Source of the DNA: Nitrospirales bacterium
Lineage (GTDB): Bacteria > Nitrospirota > Nitrospiria > Nitrospirales > UBA8639
Reading direction: 5' to 3'
Length of the DNA stretch: 64,000 nt
Assembly (NCBI GenBank): GCA_021603905.1
Contig: BQIU01000009.1
Span: 20,685-84,684 of the forward strand
In this document: in pieces, positions 1 through 10,033 of the stretch
How positions within the stretch are numbered: position 1 is the first letter of the stretch
How the letters are laid out: every line of letters starts with the position of its first letter
Program-made: the position numbers and the translations under genes
The notes under the pieces: model-generated
What the model was told of the DNA's origin: nothing
Database searches by the model: none
The model's input: the letters and a program-made list of their open reading frames with translations, nothing else

Positions 1-531
1 CAGAGTGAGGGCACGACGCAGTTCCTCCAATCCTTCCGTAGTCAGTTCACGATTAACATACGGCGCAGTTACCTCAGCCAACTCTTGTGGCGATACCGCG
101 GTACTCCCCACGACACGAACTTCTTTGACGAACACGTGAAGAGGCGGAGCTTCTCCCTCTTCTAGAGGAAGCGGTGATACAGGTGGAAGAATTTCTGGCT
201 GTGTTAATCGTGGTGAAGGGGGAACGGTCTCTTGAGTAATGGGAGGCGGTGTTCCAAATATACCGCGAGGGTCGGTGGAGGGAGGTAGTTCTCCTTGAGC
301 CTTCTCAAGAGCCAGGAGAATGTTCGGACTTGATACGAGGGTCGTGAGTACAACAAGGGTACGAATGACAGATCGGCAGATTGAGAATCTGCGATTTTCC
401 CATTCAGATTGTCTCTGGTCGGTGTGTCCAGAGTGTGGATGATGAGATTGATGATGTAAGTCGTACGTATAAAGCCAATCAACACGTGTGAATTCAGTGC
501 CCTTTGCCATCGTGTCGCGACGTGGTTGCAT
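1..531 (-). CDS. TpsB/FhaC-family two-partner secretion transporter, N-terminal part
   Basis: Outer-membrane transporter that would export the TpsA exoprotein encoded just upstream. The gene continues beyond the window; only about 177 codons are visible, read without a stop. The start ATG at 531 follows a GGAG ribosome site five bases away; a second in-frame ATG lies at 510. After a charged leader there is a hydrophobic stretch (about residues 57-75) that could be a late signal peptide, then a proline-rich linker, then a POTRA-like segment beginning VFVKEVRVVGSTAVS and reaching VNRELTTEGLEELRRAL. That pattern is typical of the POTRA_2 domain of the ShlB/FhaC/HecB family. Gene order tpsA-tpsB on one strand supports the call. 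The beta-barrel lies outside the window and was not seen. Confidence 0.82.
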   Translation of the reverse strand, partial: MQPRRDTMAKGTEFTRVDWLYTYDLHHQSHHPHSGHTDQRQSEWENRRFSICRSVIRTLVVLTTLVSSPNILLALEKAQGELPPSTDPRGIFGTPPPITQETVPPSPRLTQPEILPPVSPLPLEEGEAPPLHVFVKEVRVVGSTAVSPQELAEVTAPYVNRELTTEGLEELRRALTL

Positions 532-822
532 AAGCGCTCCTTCGCTGTGGACGGGAAAGAATTATACAAATGAAATATATAAAAACATTTCATCAACTCA
601 TCGCTGTGGAATGGATAAGTGAGCGATTCACAATTCCCTCGAGCTCAGCAGGCTCTCTATCGAAAGTGTGAAACGCATGTCTAAGAAAATATATGAATGG
701 CTTATATATTCGTATCCGCGAAGGGGAAAGCGGATGCTTGCGAGTCCTTACAGAATAATCTCGTGAGGACCATAGAGGTAGATGTCTGTATTGGTGGAGA
801 ACCATGAACAGCCATTGAATCA

Positions 823-3800
823 TCATGAACGACAACCACCTTGACCAACGGAAGTAAAGACGGCAAGAGGTTCCGTATCCAAGACTGGAAGCCCAAGCCG
901 AGAAGCCATGGGCGTGAGAGAGGGACGTGAGTGTTGCAACAGATCGTCGCCGGGCTTGTTTTTTAGTAGCGGGGTGAGCAGATAGTCGCCCGGTTCAAAC
1001 GGAATTCGATCTCGTCCACGAAGGCTCAAGCTACTAAATTCTCCACCCTTTTGTGCCGCACACTGTTCGCCATACAACGCCACTGTTTGAATAATGGTTT
1101 CTGGCAGTGGAGCGATCGCACCGCTGAGATTTTGAAGTGCTGAAGCGACAGTGATAATGCCACTCGCTCCGAAACTTGAAGTTGCATCGATCGTGCTAAA
1201 GGCGTCACGAAGAAACACATTACTTATTAAATCGATGTTTCCACCAGTTCCTGCGGTGGCCTGAGCAAGAATTTGGCTGTTTTGAATAATTATAAATTCT
1301 GGATCAAGGCGAATATTCCCGCCAGTCGTTTCGTCTCCACCACCCACTGAACTTTCAAGCTTACTGTTGAGAAGGTGAATCATAAAGTCAGCATTAAGTT
1401 CTATGTCTCCGCCAGATGCCTGTGTAGCTGTTGTTGTCACGTTGCTGTTTTGAGTAAGACGGAGAGTGCCTGCTGCTTGCAATTTAACCGTACCCGCATT
1501 GCCTTTTCCTGCACTTGATGCAGATACATCAGTACCGTTGCGGAGAAGAAGTTGTTCGTTACCGAAATTAGGGTTACGGGCATTTGTCTGTCCGCCAGTG
1601 ATCGTAATATCGCCACCAATCTTTTCTCCATTTGGATCTTTGACTTCTGCGGAAACCGTTGTGGAATCAAGGACAGTCTTTGTGAGTCCTGCAATCTTGA
1701 TCGAGCCACCTTTGCCAGAAAAGGCCTCTGTGGTGATTTTGGTGTTGGTGCTTTCAAGTACTTTGGTGGTTGTGACGTCGACATTGCCGCCATCCCCAGG
1801 ACCTGTAGCTTGGGCCGATATTGTTGTGTTGTTTGCTAACGTAATGTCGCCGGCGGCATCAATCATAATTAATCCAGCGTTACCGGTAGATCTAGAGTCA
1901 CTGAGGATGGTGGTGTCCATAATTGTGACGGGTCCAGCGACGGGACTATTTTGACCTTCAATTATAACTTTCCCCGCATCGCCGGCTCCCGAACTGCTAC
2001 TTGTGATGAGAGCCCCATCTGATAAAAATGAGTCCGTCTTTACATTGACGTCTCCAGCGTTCCGGCTCCCAGTTGTCTCAGTTTCGATTCCACGGTTCTG
2101 GTTCTCACCTCCAAGGCCAGTGATGGTCGTCGATGGACCTTTGAGGGTTACATTTGCGAGATCATCATTCGCCATACCTGATGGTGCATCATGTACCGTA
2201 GCGACGATGCTGGAGTCTGTGACTGACAGAGAGGTGTTAGTCGTCCCATTTGAGGTAATCGTAATAATGCCGCCGGTTCCTGCTCCATTGGAGGCCACGG
2301 CCGTGCTGATGTCGGTGTTATTCAAAACAATGGTCCCAGCTGTGTCGACAGGGGCGTTTGGCGTGGCACTATCGGCCTCAATCGTCACACTTCCCGCGTT
2401 TCCAGAGTTCGCGGCTGCCCCTGTGTTGCTGCTACTGATCTGGACGCGAGTGGTCGGTTGCCCACCCACCTGGATAGCAAGGTCGCCAACTTGGGTGATA
2501 AGGGCTCCGACTTGGACGTCGATGTTACCGGCATTCCGTTCGCCGGTGCTTTGAGCGGTAAGGCCTCCGCCGGTGATCGTAAGGTTGGGGGTCTCTACTC
2601 TGATATTCCCGGTGGGTGTGAGCAACACTGTCGTCGGGTCAGGGATATCCGTTCCATTGGCGACGTCAGCCGAAAGGGTACTGTGATCCAATCTGATTGT
2701 GTCAGTAGTCTTAAGCGTAATGGTTCCGCCTTCGCCGGTGCCGTTAGCCGCGGTAGAAATGTCGGTGTTAGTGAAGGCAAAGGAGGTCGGGGTAGAACCA
2801 GTGCTTGCGCCGGTGTTGATGAAGATATCTCCTGCATTGCCACTGCCTGTGCCACTACTACTACTGATTTTTGACCGGGCGTCGTCGGTTGCCGTGGGCG
2901 CTGCGCCATCGTTGACTGTCACGATGTCTGCATTCAGCTGGATTGTGCCGGCATTGCGACTGCCACTGGTGGCGGCGGTCACGTCACTGCCATTGGTAAG
3001 GGTGAGAGTTGGGGCTGTTACAGTAATGTTGCCGGTGGAGATTGTAGCCGGATTGTCGGTACCCCCAGCCACATCGGCCGCAATAAAAGAATCATCTAAG
3101 CTAATGGTCTGGGAGGCGGCCAGTTCAATCGTCCCGCCTTCGCCAGTGCCATGGGCGGCGGTAGAAATATCGGTGTTGGTGAACGCTAAGCTGGTTGGGG
3201 TGGATCCAGCGCCAGGAGAGCCGGTGTTGATAAACACATCGCCGGCATTGCCACTGCCTTCACCACTACTGCTGCTGAGCTTGACGGTCTCGATCGAGGG
3301 ACCAGCATTGGTCTCAAAAGCCCCGACTTGCACGGTGACTTGGCCGGCATCGCGCGAGCCAGAAGTTTCTGCGGTGAGGCCGCCTCCAATGATTGTGAGT
3401 TTCCCGGGGGTCTCGATCGTAATGTCGCCTCGGGCCGTCGCGGTATTATCATCGCTCGTGGCATTGTGGACGTTGGCGGAGAGGGTAGTATCGGTGAGGG
3501 TAATATCCTCACTGCTCTCGATGATGATCGGGCCCCCTTCGCCATCGCCGTTGAACGCGGCATTCATGGGATCGGCGGCGGCCGTGCTGACCATGGTGTT
3601 AGCTAATTTGATCGTACCTGGGACGGCGGTGGGATTAGTTGTCGTACTGCCCGGTCCCCCAATAGTGACTTGGCCGGCGTTGCCCGCGCCCGCCGTGGCA
3701 CTGGTACTGCTGCTGCTTAACTGGACGGTCTCGATCGTGGGTCCGGCTTTGGTCTCTAGGGCGCCGACCTGCATGTTGACTTGCCCCGCATTGCGGGTCC

Positions 3801-6800
3801 CAGTGGTTTTAGCCGTGAGACTCCCACCTTGAATGGTTAAATTTTGGGGGGTGGTGATGGTGACGCTGGCGGCAATCGAGGCGGAGTCAGAGGCGTCTGA
3901 CGTATCAACGTTATGGACGTCGGCCGAGAGCGTGGTATCGGTGAGGGTAACGGCTTGGCCCCCACGCAGCTGGATCGTACCGCCTTGGGCATCGCCGCCG
4001 ACTGCAACCGAGCTAGCAATTGTCGTCTCAGCGAGATTGATGTTACTTGGGACGGCCGTGGGTGCCTCTGGCGTGGTGCCGGGGCCGCCGATGGTGACGC
4101 GACCGGCGTTGCCACCTCCGGTCTGCAGACGGGTGCTACGACTACTGAGGATGACGGCAGACTCACCCTTGCTGGTTTCCAGTTCCCCGACGGCGAGGGC
4201 AACCTGCCCGGCATCGCGCGAGCCAGAAGTTTCTGCGGTGAGGCCGCCTCCAATGATCGTGAGTTTCCCGGGGGTCTCGATCGTAATGTCGCCTCGTGCC
4301 GTCGAGGTATTATCGCCCGCGGCATTATGGACGTTAGCGGAGAGGGTGGTGTCGGAGAGGGTAATCGTGTCACTGCTCTCGATGATGATCGGCCCCCCTT
4401 CGCCATCGCCGTTAAACGCGGCATTCGTGGGATCGGCAGCGGCCGTACTGATCATGGTGTTTACTAAGTCGATCATGCCCGGGACAGCGGTGGGATTAGT
4501 TGTCGTACTGCCCGGTCCCCCAATAGTGACTTGGCCGGCGTTGCCCGCGCCGGGCTGCGCACTGGTACTGCTGCTGCTTAATTGGACGGTCTCGATCGTG
4601 GGGCCGGCGTTAGTCTCAAGGGCGCCCACTTTTAATGCCACTTCACCCGCGTCGCGGGTGCCGGTGGTTTGAGCCGTCAGGCCCCCACCTTGAATGGTGA
4701 GTTTTTTCGGCGTTGTCACTGTCACGCTGGCCACGGTAGTATCACTGTTGCTCGCGCGATCGTGCACGTTGGCTGAAAGGGTGGTGTCAGTGAGAGTAAT
4801 GTCTTCATCGCTCAGGAGCTGAATCGTGCCACCTTCCCCATCTCCACCTGTAGCGACGGTCGTTGCAATCCTTGTATCGGTAAGGTTCACTTCAGGTGCA
4901 GTGGTGGTATCGTTCTCTGGGGCTTGAATGGTAACGGTGCCAGCATTGCCGGAGCCGGTCGACGGGCTAGTGCTACTGCTGCTGATCAAGACACCGGTGG
5001 TCTGTGTGACATCATCCGGATCGACGGGAATGCGCACAGGCCCAGCCCCGGTCGAGGTCAAACTGGCAACCTTCATCGTGATTGAGCCGGCGTTGCCAGT
5101 ACCGGTTGTATCGGCCTCAATTCTGGCGCCGTTATTGAGTTGGACCCCCTGGGAGGCGAGGGTGATATTGGCAGGATTCAGTGAGCTATCACCAATGTTG
5201 TCTTCCGACATGTCTGTATTCTCTCCTCGACCTTGCCCGCGCAAAATAGTCTGGATAGATGTGTCAGTAAGGCTGACGCTGGCTGCGAGGCTATTCTCAT
5301 CACCGGTTCCTAAAAGAGTAACCGTTCCGGCGGCTCCTGAGAGGGCACTCGCGTTAGTGCTCTCTGTTCCGCTGCTACTGGTGACTAATACTCCTGTGGT
5401 TTGAGGAGGGTCAGTTTCCGCGAGTGGGATACGGATGTCGCCGCCTTTAGTTCCGTTTGAGGTCAGGTTCGCGACCTTCATTGTGATAGTGCCGGCATCG
5501 CCAACACCTGAGGCATCGGCCGACAGACGTGTGCCATTATTAAACGTGATGGTACTGCCCTGTACGAGGATGTCGCCTGCGGTGGCCGTTCCATCAGTAC
5601 TTTCTCCTCCACCCGTCAGGGACGTGCGGACGGCTGTATCAGTGAGGTTGATGCTATTCGCAGTGGTACCCCCTTCCCCCGTGCCTTGAATATTGATCTG
5701 TCCAGCACTGCCGGAGCTTGTCGACGGGCTACTGCTGCTACTGCTGATGAGTACGCCTGTGGTGTCTGTGGTGTCAGTCGGATTATCCAAATCCAAGCCA
5801 ATTCGGATTGCACTTTCGCCCTGGCCGGGTTGTGTCGTCAAGTTCGTAACATTTAGCTCAATAGAACCAGCATCGCCTGCGCCAGTTGTATCTGCCTGAA
5901 TTCTGGTGCCATTTTCGAGTTTGAGGTTTGTGGCTCTGATGATGATGTTGCCTCGCTCGTTAGCTTGGCCTTCACCTTCGAGAGTGGTTCGGACAGTGGT
6001 ATCATTGAGTGCGACTAGGGATGCAGCTCGGATCCCATTATCATCAACATCCTTCCCCTGTATTATCACTTGCCCAGCAGCACCGAATGGGCCATCTGGA
6101 GTGAAACTAGTGCTGCTGATGAGATTTCCGGTGAAGGGAGAATCCTGAATTCTGTCATCAAGTTTAACTCGGTTGGGCCCGGACTCGGTAATAAGTGCCC
6201 CAATGTTTAATGTGACATCTCCAGCGTTGCCGAGAGTAGAGAGAGTGCTGTCACGACGCGGTCCTGCGTCGGAGGCAATCGAAACTCCATTGGCTAGCCG
6301 AAATTCGTTAGCTGTGAGTGTAATATTCCCTCCGTTTGCAAGCCCCCGCGCGGTGCTGTTTATATTTACTTTATTTTTCATATTAATAACATTCGCTTCG
6401 ATAGTTATCTCTCCTCCAGCGCCGAGGTTTCCTGCGTTGTCAGTTTCAATTGTCGATTCATTCTGAATAACAACCAAGCCAATATCTTTGGCAGGTACAG
6501 GAGTAGAGTTTTCATCAAGTAGAACTGTGCCGTAGGGAAGTTGAGTGACATTAAACTCAACAGAACCACCCTGGCGGGTTTGTCCCGCGACAGCAGTAAT
6601 ACGTGTCGGTAAACCACTGGCATCCGCTTCCTGGTCTATGCGACCTATCTCTACACGGCCAGCGTTGATGTTTAGGTTTCCTCCGTTGGCGATATTTACA
6701 TCTAATGATGCGCTATTCATAGCTTCTGGAGCCACGTCTAGGTTGATAGTGCCTTCTCTAAAGATAAAGTTTCCCGTCTCAAATAGAATATCACCCATAT

Positions 6801-7836
6801 TTCCTGTAGAGGTGTTATTTGCAAAAACAGAGCTATTTTTAATTGATATTGACTCTTTGGCAAAGACGTCGATTGCTGGGTTGGTAGGGTTACTGCCAGG
6901 GGTGTTCTTGGACGCTTCTATAGTTGAAGAATTTTCAATTATGAGTTCGCCGCCACGGATTAAAATGCTTCCTTGTCCAGATCCTACTACATTTATTTCC
7001 CCGTCTTGCATTTTGATAGTACCCAAAGAATCAAAGCCTACTCCACGAAAATCCAAAAGGTTTAGTGGAGTTAAAGGAACTTTCCCATTAGAATTAATAT
7101 TTGGGGTACCCACACTGACTATGTTGACTTTTCCATTTTGGCTTAGAAGAGCCCCTTCTTTTATTTCTATTCCTGGAGTAGTGCTAGATCCTTTTGGCAC
7201 ATTTCGCCCTACGAAAAAGGTTTGCGCACCTTTAGTATCAAGGCTCTTAATGGTTATGTTTCCTTCCGGCGGAGCATTAGTAAACCCAAATGAGGCTACA
7301 TTAGCAGTTATCAATTCTGACGCTTGTCCAACCGTCGTATTAAAGTCAAATATTCCTCCCCCGATTTCAAGCTTATTGGCAGTACTAGCATAAAATGATC
7401 CATCTATGTCTAATGTGGCATTCGGGCCAAATAAGATACCCTTGGGATTAAGTAAAAATACATCGGCTGAATCAATTGTTGAAGCAATGGTTCCCATAAT
7501 CTCTGATTGTCCACCAGTAACTCGACTGACAATGTTTTTGATGCCTGCTGGCCCACTAAAATTGGCAGTCTTATTAGCATTAATATCAAACTGAGAAAAA
7601 CTGAAAAAAATGTTTTTCCCATTATTAGATAACGTCCCAAGATTTTCAGTTATATTGTGATCGAACATAGAACCATCAGGACCCACAAGATCACCCATAC
7701 TTCCTCCAAGAGTACCATCGAGAACAACCTGGGCATGAACAAAGGTTGGACTGATACCTTGAAAAATGAAAACTGCAGCAATCACAGCTCTCAGAACCTT
7801 TGATAAAGCCCTTAGTTCCCTGGATGAAGATCCCAT
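823..7836 (-). CDS. Giant filamentous-haemagglutinin-type exoprotein (TpsA)
   Basis: Predicted secreted adhesin or exoprotein of about 2337 residues. The reading frame is open upstream of 7836, but the ATG at 7836 has a GGAG site about eight bases upstream and is followed directly by a signal peptide (hydrophobic core AVIAAVFIFQGI, AxA-like site FVHA). The TPS/haemagglutination domain follows, with NPKGILFGPNA as the NPNG-like motif. The body is a long run of beta-helix repeats rich in Gly, Thr, Asn and Ser, repeatedly showing a LSSSST...GNAG.VTI pattern. Near the C-terminus are two cysteines (EQCAAQKGG and the final GGCRS), which could form a C-terminal anchoring loop as in some retained TpsA proteins; that is inference. 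It lies 112 bases after the PEP-CTERM gene and upstream of tpsB, probably in one operon. Confidence 0.88.
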   Translation of the reverse strand: MGSSSRELRALSKVLRAVIAAVFIFQGISPTFVHAQVVLDGTLGGSMGDLVGPDGSMFDHNITENLGTLSNNGKNIFFSFSQFDINANKTANFSGPAGIKNIVSRVTGGQSEIMGTIASTIDSADVFLLNPKGILFGPNATLDIDGSFYASTANKLEIGGGIFDFNTTVGQASELITANVASFGFTNAPPEGNITIKSLDTKGAQTFFVGRNVPKGSSTTPGIEIKEGALLSQNGKVNIVSVGTPNINSNGKVPLTPLNLLDFRGVGFDSLGTIKMQDGEINVVGSGQGSILIRGGELIIENSSTIEASKNTPGSNPTNPAIDVFAKESISIKNSSVFANNTSTGNMGDILFETGNFIFREGTINLDVAPEAMNSASLDVNIANGGNLNINAGRVEIGRIDQEADASGLPTRITAVAGQTRQGGSVEFNVTQLPYGTVLLDENSTPVPAKDIGLVVIQNESTIETDNAGNLGAGGEITIEANVINMKNKVNINSTARGLANGGNITLTANEFRLANGVSIASDAGPRRDSTLSTLGNAGDVTLNIGALITESGPNRVKLDDRIQDSPFTGNLISSTSFTPDGPFGAAGQVIIQGKDVDDNGIRAASLVALNDTTVRTTLEGEGQANERGNIIIRATNLKLENGTRIQADTTGAGDAGSIELNVTNLTTQPGQGESAIRIGLDLDNPTDTTDTTGVLISSSSSSPSTSSGSAGQINIQGTGEGGTTANSINLTDTAVRTSLTGGGESTDGTATAGDILVQGSTITFNNGTRLSADASGVGDAGTITMKVANLTSNGTKGGDIRIPLAETDPPQTTGVLVTSSSGTESTNASALSGAAGTVTLLGTGDENSLAASVSLTDTSIQTILRGQGRGENTDMSEDNIGDSSLNPANITLASQGVQLNNGARIEADTTGTGNAGSITMKVASLTSTGAGPVRIPVDPDDVTQTTGVLISSSSTSPSTGSGNAGTVTIQAPENDTTTAPEVNLTDTRIATTVATGGDGEGGTIQLLSDEDITLTDTTLSANVHDRASNSDTTVASVTVTTPKKLTIQGGGLTAQTTGTRDAGEVALKVGALETNAGPTIETVQLSSSSTSAQPGAGNAGQVTIGGPGSTTTNPTAVPGMIDLVNTMISTAAADPTNAAFNGDGEGGPIIIESSDTITLSDTTLSANVHNAAGDNTSTARGDITIETPGKLTIIGGGLTAETSGSRDAGQVALAVGELETSKGESAVILSSRSTRLQTGGGNAGRVTIGGPGTTPEAPTAVPSNINLAETTIASSVAVGGDAQGGTIQLRGGQAVTLTDTTLSADVHNVDTSDASDSASIAASVTITTPQNLTIQGGSLTAKTTGTRNAGQVNMQVGALETKAGPTIETVQLSSSSTSATAGAGNAGQVTIGGPGSTTTNPTAVPGTIKLANTMVSTAAADPMNAAFNGDGEGGPIIIESSEDITLTDTTLSANVHNATSDDNTATARGDITIETPGKLTIIGGGLTAETSGSRDAGQVTVQVGAFETNAGPSIETVKLSSSSGEGSGNAGDVFINTGSPGAGSTPTSLAFTNTDISTAAHGTGEGGTIELAASQTISLDDSFIAADVAGGTDNPATISTGNITVTAPTLTLTNGSDVTAATSGSRNAGTIQLNADIVTVNDGAAPTATDDARSKISSSSGTGSGNAGDIFINTGASTGSTPTSFAFTNTDISTAANGTGEGGTITLKTTDTIRLDHSTLSADVANGTDIPDPTTVLLTPTGNIRVETPNLTITGGGLTAQSTGERNAGNIDVQVGALITQVGDLAIQVGGQPTTRVQISSSNTGAAANSGNAGSVTIEADSATPNAPVDTAGTIVLNNTDISTAVASNGAGTGGIITITSNGTTNTSLSVTDSSIVATVHDAPSGMANDDLANVTLKGPSTTITGLGGENQNRGIETETTGSRNAGDVNVKTDSFLSDGALITSSSSGAGDAGKVIIEGQNSPVAGPVTIMDTTILSDSRSTGNAGLIMIDAAGDITLANNTTISAQATGPGDGGNVDVTTTKVLESTNTKITTEAFSGKGGSIKIAGLTKTVLDSTTVSAEVKDPNGEKIGGDITITGGQTNARNPNFGNEQLLLRNGTDVSASSAGKGNAGTVKLQAAGTLRLTQNSNVTTTATQASGGDIELNADFMIHLLNSKLESSVGGGDETTGGNIRLDPEFIIIQNSQILAQATAGTGGNIDLISNVFLRDAFSTIDATSSFGASGIITVASALQNLSGAIAPLPETIIQTVALYGEQCAAQKGGEFSSLSLRGRDRIPFEPGDYLLTPLLKNKPGDDLLQHSRPSLTPMASRLGLPVLDTEPLAVFTSVGQGGCRS
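3345..4695 (-). repeat. Tandem internal duplication within tpsA, period about 861-864 bp
   Basis: Segments near 3361-3433 and 4225-4297 are almost identical, and so are those near 3626-3740 and 4487-4601. The offsets of 861-864 are multiples of three, so the frame is kept. Shorter, weaker copies of the same unit extend on both sides. This indicates recent unequal recombination or slippage in the exoprotein gene. Confidence 0.8.
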
Positions 7837-7948
7837 CTTGACTCTCCTAACGGGTAAATTGGATAAGCACAGATACGTCCTTATCTTCCCTTGAGTGTAG
7901 ATCCAGCACACGATTAAAGCTCCCTTGAGATTTGTTATATTGCCCAAT

Positions 7949-8818
7949 CTAAGCTTTGCAATTGGTTTTAAGTCTGACAACTGCCAATATAAACACTCCA
8001 GTTATGAAGAGTAGTGCAGTTGAGGGTTCTGGGATTTCTGGCACATCCCTAACTGCGAAGGTAGCACCTAACACCTCTCCCGGTTGCCCCCCCACTTCTC
8101 CAACGAATAAAAATAACGTGTTGCCGTTGGTCGCGTTGCCTCTGCTTACACCCAGAGGCCCAAAGCTAGCTTCCAACTGTGCATTATTTGAACCGAACGG
8201 ATCATTTGGGTCGAGACCTGGATCCACGCGATCTCCAAGAGATAAAAACCCAAAGGCATTTGGGGGGATTCTGCCATCTGCGTCACCTAAAACCGTGAGC
8301 GTTGCAGTCCCTTCGTCCACTCCATTCCCGGTAGAAGGAGGAAACTCAGAACCAAATGTGGGTCGTGATGCAGTGGGTTCTAAGCTAGATGTATTAGTGG
8401 GGCGAGTCGACCCAGGGGCGAATCGGAAAAAGTCAGGATTGATTCTATCTGGTATGCCGTTAACCACATCATTCATCGATAGATCTCCATTGCGATCCAG
8501 GAAGATCGCATCGACATCGAATCCAGAAAATATCCCGTTGGCTCCGCCTGTCGTGGTTCCATCATCCTCTACCGTGATTGCGCCAATCCTATCGACATTT
8601 TCGTCGTCTAGTGCTTTGGCACTCATATTGTTCGCATTACGAGCTAGATTAGGAGACCTAAAGACACGGGTGCCAGTGCCGGTGCCGCCGACGAAAAATC
8701 CAAGATCCTTAAATTCGGATGGCGTGAGAGAGGCTCCCCATACAAGAGTCGGAGCAAGAAACATAAACAGAATCGAAGAAAGTGTAAATTTCCAGGGTTG
8801 AGGATTAGAAAGTTGCAT
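7949..8818 (-). CDS. PEP-CTERM sorting-domain exported protein
   Basis: Exported protein of 289 residues processed by the exosortase route. The start ATG at 8818 has a strong GGAGGTG ribosome site. An N-terminal signal peptide (core SSILFMFLAPTLVWGA) is followed by a Gly/Asp/Thr-rich body. An EF-hand or dockerin-like calcium loop is visible as DRNGDLSMNDV. The C-terminus has the tripartite sorting signal: PEPST, a hydrophobic helix (ALLFITGVFILAVV) and a basic tail (RLKTNCKA). No exosortase is encoded in the window. The gene is first in the presumed PEP-CTERM/tpsA/tpsB transcription unit. The ligand or structural role is unknown. Confidence 0.85.
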   Translation of the reverse strand: MQLSNPQPWKFTLSSILFMFLAPTLVWGASLTPSEFKDLGFFVGGTGTGTRVFRSPNLARNANNMSAKALDDENVDRIGAITVEDDGTTTGGANGIFSGFDVDAIFLDRNGDLSMNDVVNGIPDRINPDFFRFAPGSTRPTNTSSLEPTASRPTFGSEFPPSTGNGVDEGTATLTVLGDADGRIPPNAFGFLSLGDRVDPGLDPNDPFGSNNAQLEASFGPLGVSRGNATNGNTLFLFVGEVGGQPGEVLGATFAVRDVPEIPEPSTALLFITGVFILAVVRLKTNCKA

Positions 8819-9332
8819 CTGAGCACCTCCAGAAGAGTAAAAATAGAGGACTTACTATCAAGAAAACTAAATTTAGCTAACCAAACATTAATTTCTACTG
8901 TCAGCAGTTTTCATATAATCACCTATCTATTCCTCAGTGGTGTGTTGCGGCAATATCTTTTGCTTGTGCCGTAGTAACAACTACTGTCCATCCCGTCGAA
9001 CATTTGCAATCTCTGAAAATTAAACTATCTCATATTCAGCAGTGCTTTTGAGCATAGTTAATCTGTCTGTAGAATGAAAAGTATTGCCACCTCCATGTGA
9101 CTAACAGGAAGAAAAGCAGTACAAGTTTACGGTTGTGAAATTAATAGTCAAGAAAAACTCTCCCTTCACTAAAGAAAGATTTTATCTCCTAAATTCAGGA
9201 GCAATTTTAGTACCGATTGTCCATTCTTTATGCAGGATGACTTCTGAGATAAAAAACATTCATGAATGTTGGCAAAATGCATGTTGTATGGTTGGATTTA
9301 TCTTTTGAATTTCCCGAAAGAAGTTGCGATGT

Positions 9333-9367
9333 TATCCAATTGGATACAGGTTGTATCTTTTTGGATA
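9333..9367. promoter_or_regulatory. Four-half-site palindromic element, copy 1 (candidate activator site)
   Basis: The site reads TATC-N6-GATACA-N3-TGTATC-N6-GATA. The outer arms extend to GTTATCCAA/TTGGATAAC, giving nested inverted repeats. The same 20 fixed positions with the same spacings recur at 15287-15321 and 33070-33104. It is centred about 350 bases upstream of the sigma54 promoter at 9684, a workable distance for an enhancer of a sigma54 activator. Confidence 0.7.
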
Positions 9368-9683
9368 ACATGTATGTAAGAGGGTAAGTTCGTTAGGTTC
9401 TAGACTTGTTGCTTTGTTAATGTATTGACTTTCTAACTTGACCCAGAGTTTGTAATAGTATTTTATTCAATAGCACTCCTGCCTTTTTAATCCCGTCTCT
9501 AAAGTTGTGTCGTTTAGCTTTTAAAATGTTGAGAATTGGTTTCAAAGAATTAGATCCGCTTGTTTTGTTTATGTTTCCGAGTCAGTTGCATCTTTGTTTA
9601 TATGCAGTCCGCTCGTTCTAAAACTTTCTATACATTAACCGTATACCGAATCTAAACGTTATTCTTGATGGGATTTGGTTTCG

Positions 9684-9699
9684 TGGTACAGGGCTTGCT
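9684..9699 (+). promoter_or_regulatory. Sigma54 (-24/-12) promoter candidate for the LPP20/CHASE2 operon
   Basis: TGGTACAGGGCTTGCT matches the consensus TGGCACG-N4-TTGCT with the required GG-N10-GC spacing. It lies about 335 bases upstream of the first gene, with a repeat cluster in between. Confidence 0.6.
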
Positions 9700-9802
9700 C
9701 ATTCTGAGAATAGAATTACGGTTACGGAGTTTCACTATTCGGTGAAAGTTCGACAGGCTTATTATGAATTGATTGGCGAGGCTTTTTAGGATATGAGGGT
9801 GT

Positions 9803-9918
9803 CTGGATGAACTCAGGGTAAGCACTTCGACAGTCTTAACTCAGGGGGCATACTCTGAAGGGCCATTCGACAGATTCATGCTGAGCCTGTCGAAGCATCA
9901 TGGCATGCTCAGGGTAAG
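9803..9918. repeat. Interspersed CCTTCGAC/CTCAGG repeat cluster A
   Basis: Contains several direct and inverted copies of the short palindromic unit related to TTCGACAGGCTCAGG, for example CTGAGCCTGTCGAAGCATCA near 9880-9900. The same family recurs in at least ten other gaps in the window. Confidence 0.75.
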
Positions 9919-10033
9919 TTTCTTTATGACTGATTTCTGAGTTTGTTGAATGTGAAGAAATCTTAGAAATGATTGCGTGAATCAATGGAGTGGTTTTCGG
10001 TTCGGCTATTTCTGTTTCGAAGGAGGGTCGATA

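Larger units (their letters stand above)
8819..10033. other. 1.2-kb AT-rich intergenic control region
   Basis: Separates the minus-strand PEP-CTERM/tpsA unit from the plus-strand LPP20/CHASE2 operon. It holds the four-half-site element at 9333-9367, a sigma54-type promoter at 9684-9699 and a cluster of interspersed repeats at 9803-9918. I see no convincing gene in it. Confidence 0.6.

Noticed and set aside
204..835. Minus-strand frames between tpsA and tpsB and over the tpsB start
   Set aside because: The first is out of frame with the clear TpsB/POTRA reading; the others lie in a gap and show no protein-like composition.
2000..5800. CRISPR-like periodicity in tpsA
   Set aside because: The repeats are long, diverged and keep the reading frame with no unique spacers; they encode beta-helix units.
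1466..7594. Many long plus-strand open frames opposite tpsA
   Set aside because: They are Val/Pro/Ala-rich mirror readings of the repetitive minus-strand exoprotein and have no ribosome sites or family features.
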